47,251 bases of DNA from assembly GCA_019359215.1 (NCBI GenBank), contig JAHHHS010000056.1, positions 1 to 47,251 of the forward strand, given 5' to 3'. The notes beneath the pieces are model-generated. The model worked only from the letters and a program-made list of their open reading frames with translations, was not told the origin of the DNA and did not search any database. Shown here one piece after another: positions 41,380 to 47,251 of this stretch (its first letter is position 1; every line of letters begins with the position of its first letter). Position numbers and translations under genes: made by a program. The DNA comes from Nostoc indistinguendum CM1-VF10 (GTDB lineage: Bacteria; Cyanobacteriota; Cyanobacteriia; Cyanobacteriales; Nostocaceae).

Positions 41380-42917
41380 ATACACTTGATATCTTGAAGC
41401 ATAGCTAAATGCTTATCAATCGGTGCGAGGGTATTCGCAGCAATCAGCCCACTGGCGGCGACTGCTGGTAAACCAATACCGGGAAATGTCGAGTCTCCAC
41501 AGCACATCAGCCCTGGTAGAGGTGTGCCGGGGCCAGGAAACATACCATTTCCAGCCTGAATTGCTGGGCCATAGGAACCTTGGTGACGGCGGAGATAACG
41601 CTCGTGGGTTAGAGGTGTACCAACAAGTGTGACTTCGCAACGAGAGCGAATATCTGGAATGATCCGTTGTAGCGCTTGCCACATTACTTCTGCACGCGAT
41701 CGCTTTTGTTCGGCATATTCCTGACTCCTTCTATCCATTCCCTGCCAAATAGCATACGGCTCATTACCAGGAGTATAAACATGAATTACGTGCTTACCTG
41801 CTGGTGCTAAGGATGGATCGAGAACTGAAGGGATTGATATCACTACAACATTCTGAGGTGCTGTTATGCCTAATTCCCAGTTATTAACCACGATGTAATG
41901 ACACCGCAAATTTGATTGTAATCCTTGAGCATCAATGCCCAAATGTAGATGCATAAAGCTATCACACTCAGGTGTCGCCTGTCGTTTGCTGCGGTACTTT
42001 TTGGGTATTGCCTTTTCTGGTAGTAACTTCAGTGTGTCCCAAACGGATGCATTAGAAATCACTGCCCGCCGCGCTCGAATTTCGGAGCGATCGCGCAGAC
42101 GCACACCCACCGCGCGATTACCTTCTACAAGCACTTCTTCCACATGAGCGCCTAAAATCAGCTTCCCACCGTGACGCTCTAATCCTTGTACAAGGGTGCC
42201 AACTAAAGCACCACTACCACCAATGGGATATTCAAGTATTGCATCTGGGCGATACCAGTCCGCAAACATAAATCCTACCTCTGCTGCACTAGTGCCATCT
42301 GCTGGCAATCCAGAAAGTAGGAAACACAGCAAATTCAGCCAGTTTCGGGTAAAAGGATCTTTAACAACGCCATCCATAATCCGGCTGAAGGGACCCGTCA
42401 GCTTAATTATATTCGCCAGATTTTTTGTCAGAGATGGGATAAATGGGCCCACAGTTCTAGCTGCACCAAAATCGAAGCGTAATGCTGCTGGTGGTATGGA
42501 AGTTGCTGCACTAGCAAATGGTTCCATAATGCGCTGGAGTTCTTGCCATTCAGCAACAGCATCATCACCACAGAATCTCATCAGCACTTCACAAAATTGC
42601 TCGGCACCAACCGACGTGTCAAAATCACCTTCTGGTATACAACAACCCCAAGTATCGTAGGTTACGCATGGTAATTCAGAACCAATTGCATCTAACACTT
42701 GTCGCAAAGGGTTGGCAGAGGGGCTGTAAGATAGTCCAGAGTAGAGAGACGGACCCGAGTCGAATTTGAAACCATTGCGCTCAAAAGCATGGGCTGCGCC
42801 TCCAGCAATGGAGTGGCTTTCGCAGACTATTACATCAAAGCCATACCGTGCCAAAACAGCAGCACAACTCAAACCGCCAATACCGCTACCAATGACGACT
42901 ACATCTGTGTTTTGCAT
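41376..42917 (-). CDS. CrtISO-like / phytoene desaturase-family FAD oxidoreductase
   Basis: 513 residues. The N-terminal FAD motif is VVVIGSGIGGLSCAAVLARYG, followed by the carotenoid-oxidoreductase stretch GGAAHAFERNGFKFDSGPSLYSG. The C-terminal FAD/substrate motif is GLMCCGDSTFPGIGLPAVAASGLIAAN. Size and motifs match the CrtI/CrtISO/CrtO group acting on carotenoids at membranes. Relatives exist that are not the true prolycopene isomerase, so a specific reaction is not claimed. It is convergent with the PEP-CTERM gene, overlapping by 4 bp. Confidence 0.87.
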   Translation of the reverse strand: MQNTDVVVIGSGIGGLSCAAVLARYGFDVIVCESHSIAGGAAHAFERNGFKFDSGPSLYSGLSYSPSANPLRQVLDAIGSELPCVTYDTWGCCIPEGDFDTSVGAEQFCEVLMRFCGDDAVAEWQELQRIMEPFASAATSIPPAALRFDFGAARTVGPFIPSLTKNLANIIKLTGPFSRIMDGVVKDPFTRNWLNLLCFLLSGLPADGTSAAEVGFMFADWYRPDAILEYPIGGSGALVGTLVQGLERHGGKLILGAHVEEVLVEGNRAVGVRLRDRSEIRARRAVISNASVWDTLKLLPEKAIPKKYRSKRQATPECDSFMHLHLGIDAQGLQSNLRCHYIVVNNWELGITAPQNVVVISIPSVLDPSLAPAGKHVIHVYTPGNEPYAIWQGMDRRSQEYAEQKRSRAEVMWQALQRIIPDIRSRCEVTLVGTPLTHERYLRRHQGSYGPAIQAGNGMFPGPGTPLPGLMCCGDSTFPGIGLPAVAASGLIAANTLAPIDKHLAMLQDIKCI

Positions 42918-43267
42918 ATCTCTGATGTTTGCAACAATAAATTAAAACAGTCGGGGAAACTTGGATGATATCATTCGCTCTCCCATCCATAAACCGCTCT
43001 AATTAGTTAATATCATCACTAAGGATGGACATAAAACCCTCAGTGCTACGTTGTTTAAATTAAAAATTTGATTCAGACAGACTAATGAGAAGCTTAAACT
43101 AGTAACTGAGTTTACTCAAGTCAAAGTAAAACTTCTGACTTAGCACTAGAGACTGGGGACTGGGGACTGCGAAATAGAGACTAGAGAAGGAAGACAAGGA
43201 GAAAAATAATAACTCTTCATGACTAACGACTAATGACCAATGACTAACTCATATTGGAGAAAGGAAT
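42918..43267. other. Divergent promoter region with repeat tract
   Basis: No ORF. The right part (43148-43250) is period-7 repeat (GGGGACT units, then GACTAACGACTAATGACCAATGAC), running up to 5 bp before the Shine-Dalgarno of the SPFH gene. Confidence 0.6.
43148..43250. repeat. STRR-type GGGGACT and GACTAAT tracts
   Basis: GACTGGGGACTGGGGACTG is followed by GACTAACGACTAATGACCAA, period 7. It lies directly upstream of the SPFH-domain gene. Confidence 0.8.
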
Positions 43268-44116
43268 TTGAAAAATCAGCAATTTGGAAATTGGCAAAGC
43301 ACAGTTTTAGGAATTGTGTTAGCAACACTAGTGGTTCTGGGACTAAATTCCTTTATTATTATTAACCCAGGACAAGCAGGAGTGATCAGCATTTTGGGTA
43401 AAGCGAGAGATGGCGCTTTATTGGAAGGGATTCATGCAAAACCGCCTTTTATCTCAGTGATAGATGTGTATGATTTGACTGTGCAGAAATTTGAAGTTCC
43501 AGCAGAGAGTTCTACTAAAGATTTGCAAAATTTATCTGCGAGATTTGCGATCAACTTTCGCCTCGATCCCATCAAGGTAGTTGAAGTTAGAAGGAAACAA
43601 GGAACCTTAGCAAATATTGTATCAAAAATCATTGCACCACAGACCCAAGAAGCATTTAAAATTGCAGCTGCTAGAAGAACAGTAGAAGAAGCAATTACTA
43701 AAAGAAGTGAGTTGAAAGAAGACTTTGATGAAGCCTTAGGCGATCGCTTAGACAAATATGGGATAATTGTGTTAGATACTAGCGTAGTTGATTTAGCATT
43801 CTCACCAGAATTTGCAAGAGCTGTGGAAGAAAAACAAATTGCTGAACAACGAGCGCAAAGAGCCGTTTATGTAGCACGGGAAGCAGAACAAGAAGCACAA
43901 GCAGATGTGAATCGCGCTAAAGGTAGGGCAGAAGCTCAAAGACTTTTAGCAGAGACGCTTAAAGCCCAAGGAGGGCAGTTAGTTCTACAAAAAGAAGCAA
44001 TTGAAGCTTGGAGAACTGGCGGCGCTCAAATGCCCAAAGTCCTTGTTATGGGTGGTGACTCAAAAAACGGTGTCCCCTTCATATTTAACCTTGGAAATGT
44101 CCAAAATCAACCGTAA
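43268..44116 (+). CDS. SPFH/prohibitin-family membrane protein
   Basis: 282 residues. A single N-terminal membrane segment (about 12-31, LGIVLATLVVLGLNSFIII) is followed by the SPFH/Band 7 domain (about 32-200: NPGQAGVISILGKARDGALLEGIH, then VQKFEVPAESSTKDLQNL). A coiled-coil Glu/Ala/Arg-rich region (about 195-245: EEKQIAEQRAQRAVYVAREAEQE) completes it. Prohibitin-like proteins form ring scaffolds in the membrane, often regulating FtsH protease. The start is TTG at 43268 with AAGGA five bases upstream; no ATG gives the expected N-terminus. Confidence 0.9.
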   Translation: MKNQQFGNWQSTVLGIVLATLVVLGLNSFIIINPGQAGVISILGKARDGALLEGIHAKPPFISVIDVYDLTVQKFEVPAESSTKDLQNLSARFAINFRLDPIKVVEVRRKQGTLANIVSKIIAPQTQEAFKIAAARRTVEEAITKRSELKEDFDEALGDRLDKYGIIVLDTSVVDLAFSPEFARAVEEKQIAEQRAQRAVYVAREAEQEAQADVNRAKGRAEAQRLLAETLKAQGGQLVLQKEAIEAWRTGGAQMPKVLVMGGDSKNGVPFIFNLGNVQNQP

Positions 44117-44291
44117 AAAGAGTAGGCATTAGATAATCAAGTCCAGAATTATGGAATTTGCTTTGGCCTCATACAAATTCCATAATACTTGGACGATTTG
44201 CAATCCAAAATCTAAAATCAAAAATAGTATAAGTTGGGCTAGTACCAACTCCAACACAATCGAAAACCCAACAAGTCAATAATCGAAGTTT

Positions 44292-44708
44292 ATGTCAACC
44301 CCCAATCCTCAAAATATCACTGCCGAAGAAGCGAAAAAATTACTGAATAAATTCAACTGCCTAGACATTGCCCCTATCCTCAAGCCATCAGAAAAAGCAG
44401 TAATTCGTGATGCCCTAATTTTGATCACCAAGCTTGCTGATTACCAAATTTTAGGAATTTGTGCTGATACAGCAGAAGAAGGAATATTGGCAATGAAGAC
44501 CTATTCTCTGGCTTTGGGTTATGAACCACCAGACAATTTACTTACACCTGAAGGACCAGTTTATATAAAATTAAATGGTAAAAACGGCTTGTGTTATCTC
44601 GATTCTTATGCTGGACATCATCGTGGCGTATTAGTTTCTTGCCAGTCTTACCACGAAGACGGAATAAACGAAATGTATGGACATCTCCCCTTGGATTTAT
44701 TTGTATAG
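44292..44708 (+). CDS. DUF1824 protein
   Basis: 138 residues, matching the cyanobacterial DUF1824 pattern: AEEAKKLLNKFNCLDIAPIL, LGICADTAEEGILAMKTYSLALGY, GPVYIKLNGKNGLCYLDSY, GHHRGVLVSCQS. No known function and no membrane segment. A period-7 stretch (CAAAATCTAAAATC) lies 60-100 bp upstream. It is followed 71 bp later by the ABC-F gene in the same direction. Confidence 0.88.
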   Translation: MSTPNPQNITAEEAKKLLNKFNCLDIAPILKPSEKAVIRDALILITKLADYQILGICADTAEEGILAMKTYSLALGYEPPDNLLTPEGPVYIKLNGKNGLCYLDSYAGHHRGVLVSCQSYHEDGINEMYGHLPLDLFV

Positions 44709-44779
44709 AATTCGGCAAATGTAGGTAAAGTATGTGCTTTACCTACTAACTAACGGTCAATGAAAAATTACTAGATTTT

Positions 44780-46708
44780 ATGAGTATTATTACACTACAG
44801 TCGGTTAAAAAAGACTTTGGCATCAAAGAAGTTTTAAAAGATGCCAGCTTTAGCCTCGATGCTACCGATAAAGTTGGTTTAATTGGTACTAACGGTTCAG
44901 GTAAATCAACCCTATTAAAAATGATTGCCGGGTTAGAACCGATTGATAGTGGTCAAATTTTAGTTAACTCTGGTTCTAGAATTATCTACTTACCCCAGCA
45001 GCCAGATTTAGATGAGAATCACACAGTTTTAGAGCAAGTTTTCGCCGATAGTGGCGAACACATGGCTTTGGTGCGTGAGTATGAAGAACTCTCGGATAAA
45101 TTAGCTCACTATCCAGATGATAGCCAACTGATGTCTCGCCTTTCTGTGGTGATGCAAAAGATGGATACAACTGGTGCTTGGGAACTAGAAACTAATGCTA
45201 AAATCATCCTCACAAAATTAGGAATTTCTGACTTTGATGCCAAAATCAGTACTTTATCTGGAGGCTATCGCAAGCGGATTGCTTTAGCATCAGCATTGCT
45301 AGCAGAACCCGATGTTTTGCTTATGGATGAGCCGACAAACCATCTGGATGCTCTTTCTGTAGAATGGTTACAAAGTTATTTAAATCGCTATCGCGGCGCA
45401 CTTTTTCTCATCACCCACGATCGCTACTTTCTAGATCGCGTTACCAATCGGATTATTGAAATCGACCGAGGCGACATTTACACCTATACAGGTAACTATT
45501 CATATTACCTCGAAAAGAAAGCTTTAGCTGAAGAATCTGCCGTAAGTACTCAACGGAAACATCAAGGCTTATTGCGGCGCGAGTTGGAATGGCTGAAAAA
45601 AGGCCCGAAAGCTAGAAGTACCAAGCAAAAAGCTAGAATTGACCGCGCTCATGCTCTGCGGGATACTGAATTTAAACAAGTTCAGGGTAAAGTTGATATT
45701 TCTACAGTTGGTCGTCGCATTGGCAAAAAAGTTATTGAATTAAATAACATTTCTAAAGCCTATGATGGACGTACCCTAATTAATAATTTCACCTACGAAT
45801 TTAGCCCAGAAGACCGCATTGGCATTATCGGTGCTAATGGTGCTGGTAAATCCACTTTAATGGATATTATTACTGGTCAGATTAAGCCAGATTCAGGTGT
45901 TGCGGAAATTGGGACTACAATTCACATCGGTTATTTTGACCAGCATTCGGAAGAATTGCTCACAGCTTTAAACGAAAATCAGCGTGTGATTGACTATATC
46001 AAAGAAGAAGGTGAATTTATCAAAATCACCGATGGGACTCAAATTACTGCTTCGCAAATGTTGGAGCGGTTTTTGTTTCCTGGGAATCAACAGTATGCCC
46101 CAATTAATAAACTTTCGGGTGGTGAAAAACGCCGTTTATTTCTATTGCGGGTTTTGATGAGTGCGCCCAATGTCTTGATTTTAGATGAACCGACAAACGA
46201 TTTAGATGTTCAGACATTGGCAGTACTTGAGGATTATTTAGAGGATTTTGTTGGGTGTGTAATTGTAGTTTCTCACGATCGCTACTTTCTCGATCGCACC
46301 ATCGACACAGTATTTTCCTTTGAGGAAGGCGGTAATCTGAGGCAATATCCAGGTAATTACTCGATTTATCTGGACTATAAGAAGGCTGAAGAGGCACAGC
46401 AACAAGCTGCGAACACTAAGGAGAAGCCTAAAAATGTCGAAGTGCAAAATGGTGCGTCTGCGCCCAAGGATGTAGAGAATACCAAGCGGCGGAGGTTATC
46501 TAATTGGGAGAAAAAAGAATTTGAGCAGTTGGAAGGTAAGATTGCCGAGTTAGAAGCTGAGAAGGTGGAAACCGAGAAAGCACTGGGGAATGTGTCACCG
46601 GGGAATTATAGCGAAGTGCAGAAATTGTATGATCATGTGGAAAAGCTCAAGCACGCGATCGATGTGGCGACTGAACGGTGGTTAGAATTGGCAGAAATGG
46701 AATCTTGA
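44780..46708 (+). CDS. ABC-F family ATPase (Uup-like)
   Basis: 642 residues with two ABC domains and no membrane helices. Domain 1: Walker A GTNGSGKST, signature LSGGYRKRIALASALL, Walker B VLLMDEPTNHLD. Domain 2: Walker A GANGAGKST, signature LSGGEKRRLFLLRVLM, Walker B VLILDEPTNDLD. An interdomain linker (about 245-310) is rich in basic residues. The C-terminal coiled coil (about 570-640, NWEKKEFEQLEGKIAELEAEK) is the Uup-type DNA/ribosome-binding extension. ABC-F proteins act on ribosomes or on DNA structures rather than in transport. Confidence 0.94.
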   Translation: MSIITLQSVKKDFGIKEVLKDASFSLDATDKVGLIGTNGSGKSTLLKMIAGLEPIDSGQILVNSGSRIIYLPQQPDLDENHTVLEQVFADSGEHMALVREYEELSDKLAHYPDDSQLMSRLSVVMQKMDTTGAWELETNAKIILTKLGISDFDAKISTLSGGYRKRIALASALLAEPDVLLMDEPTNHLDALSVEWLQSYLNRYRGALFLITHDRYFLDRVTNRIIEIDRGDIYTYTGNYSYYLEKKALAEESAVSTQRKHQGLLRRELEWLKKGPKARSTKQKARIDRAHALRDTEFKQVQGKVDISTVGRRIGKKVIELNNISKAYDGRTLINNFTYEFSPEDRIGIIGANGAGKSTLMDIITGQIKPDSGVAEIGTTIHIGYFDQHSEELLTALNENQRVIDYIKEEGEFIKITDGTQITASQMLERFLFPGNQQYAPINKLSGGEKRRLFLLRVLMSAPNVLILDEPTNDLDVQTLAVLEDYLEDFVGCVIVVSHDRYFLDRTIDTVFSFEEGGNLRQYPGNYSIYLDYKKAEEAQQQAANTKEKPKNVEVQNGASAPKDVENTKRRRLSNWEKKEFEQLEGKIAELEAEKVETEKALGNVSPGNYSEVQKLYDHVEKLKHAIDVATERWLELAEMES

Positions 46709-46739
46709 TAATTTACAAATATTTGGCGATTATAAATCG

Positions 46740-46878
46740 CGGCTACACAAACATAGACGTTTTGCGGCTTCCCGCAGGGTAGTCCGCCTCCGCGGACTAA
46801 AAAAAAATTGAGGTTTGAAACCCACGTTCGCCCTTGGCGTTGTGCAGGAAAGGTGGGTTTTGTTTGTCTGTGTAGCCG
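46740..46878. repeat. Nested palindromic (MITE-like) element downstream of the ABC-F gene
   Basis: Outer arms CGGCTACACAAAC (46740-46752) and GTTTGTCTGTGTAGCCG (46862-46878) are inverted, with a 4-base insertion in the right arm. Inside are TAGTCCG/CGGACTA (46780-46799) and AAACCCAC/GTGGGTTT (46818-46860). The last, followed by TGTTTG, could also terminate the ABC-F transcript. No transposase is encoded. Confidence 0.65.
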
Positions 46879-46974
46879 TAAATTCCATTCGCTCAGTATT
46901 AAGATGTGAAATTTAATTGCTCAATATGCCAACTAAAATGTGAAATTAATATCATTCAAGTCGAGAATTTAACC

Positions 46975-47172
46975 ATGGCCAATGTCTTCATCAGTCATCG
47001 TAAAAGTGATGCTCAACAAGCTGAACAGTTAGCGAATGAATTAAGAGATGCTGGGCATAAAGTATGGTTTGATGAATGGAAGATAGACGTAGGAGATTCG
47101 ATTGTTGAGCGTGTTGACCAAGGGCTAGTACAGGACGGCGGAAGTAAGCCGAGTATTATATGGGATAATTAA
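46975..47172 (+). pseudogene. Truncated TIR-domain protein
   Basis: From ATG 46975, ANVFISHRKSDAQQAEQLAN and AGHKVWFDEWKIDVGDSIVERVDQGL match the first half of a TIR domain, including strand A, the KSD loop and the FDEW motif. After about 47124 the homology ends (VQDGGSKPSIIWDN) and a stop follows at 47170, so the second half, including the catalytic Glu region expected in NADase-type TIRs, is missing. An overlapping frame open to the window end (YRTAEVSRVLYGIIKSVDEK...) is not recognisable as TIR. It is probably a defence or signalling gene broken by a rearrangement, or cut by the insertion of other DNA. Confidence 0.7.
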
Positions 47173-47251
47173 GTCAGTAGATGAAAAGCTTTGTCTGGTG
47201 ACAAAGAATCAGGGTATGGCAAGATTAGCTCCAAAAGAATTAAGTTTGAGT

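Noticed and set aside
1..47251. tRNA or rRNA genes
   Set aside because: I looked for T-loop-like GTTCRA sequences with flanking stems in the intergenic regions and found none; no rRNA-like conserved segments were seen.

Overview
The window looks like chromosome of a filamentous, probably heterocyst-forming cyanobacterium (Nostoc/Anabaena type). The HIP1 octamer GCGATCGC is scattered through genes on both strands. Several genes are of cyanobacterial type: the CPP1/DUF3353 J-like protein, DUF2811, DUF1824, DUF4168, a PEP-CTERM protein, a CrtISO-like oxidoreductase and a group 2 sigma factor. Intergenic DNA is full of period-7 short tandem repeats (STRR) and palindromic dispersed repeats of the sort known from Nostocales. 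I see no rRNA, tRNA, CRISPR array, prophage or complete transposon.

Layout. 1-403: right end of an ISL3-family insertion sequence inside a pRiA4b ORF-3-like gene. 885-6857: cobO, a secreted cyanobacterial protein, a group 2 sigma factor, a HerA/DUF87 ATPase and a glutathione S-transferase. 7678-11479: fasciclin protein, a small metallothionein (8778-8939), hemL, a ChaB-like protein and hisIE. 11598-18175: MFS transporter, DUF2811, OmpR-type regulator, CPP1-like protein, HAD hydrolase and 4-hydroxyphenylpyruvate dioxygenase. 18282-19189: a zinc-ribbon/SDR fusion split by a frameshift. 19376-24266: phosphate uptake locus pstS-C-A-B-B' read leftward, with four 11-bp direct repeats (a Pho box) upstream of pstS. 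24975-28491: DUF1868 2H-phosphoesterase-like protein, holA, DUF4168 and a LuxR-type regulator. 29171-36202: a 1488-residue hybrid histidine kinase and a GH31 alpha-glucosidase. 36380-37618: a broken FAD-dependent oxidoreductase and a PotC-type permease without its partners. 37928-40254: a Ser/Thr kinase fused to a formylglycine-generating-enzyme-like domain, plus a small partner gene. 40714-46708: PEP-CTERM protein, CrtISO-like protein, SPFH protein, DUF1824 and an ABC-F ATPase. 46740 to the end: a nested palindromic repeat and a broken TIR-domain gene.

How it fits together. Most genes are single-gene units with housekeeping roles (tetrapyrrole and cobalamin synthesis, histidine, plastoquinone/tocopherol precursor, DNA polymerase clamp loader). 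The pst locus is the clearest operon: pstC-pstA are 1 nt apart, pstA-pstB1 overlap, and a second, divergent pstB follows after a 358-bp gap.

The most distinctive feature is the behaviour of the repeats. The same repeat classes that fill intergenic DNA are also found in frame inside three large proteins (HPPD, GH31 and the hybrid kinase). They lie within a few bases of at least five stop codons, and one marks the breakpoint of a pseudogene. I did not find a clear new multi-gene system. The best candidates for unusual biology are the kinase-FGE pair, the divergent second PstB lacking the Q-loop glutamine, the zinc-ribbon/SDR fusion, and the repeats colonising coding sequence.
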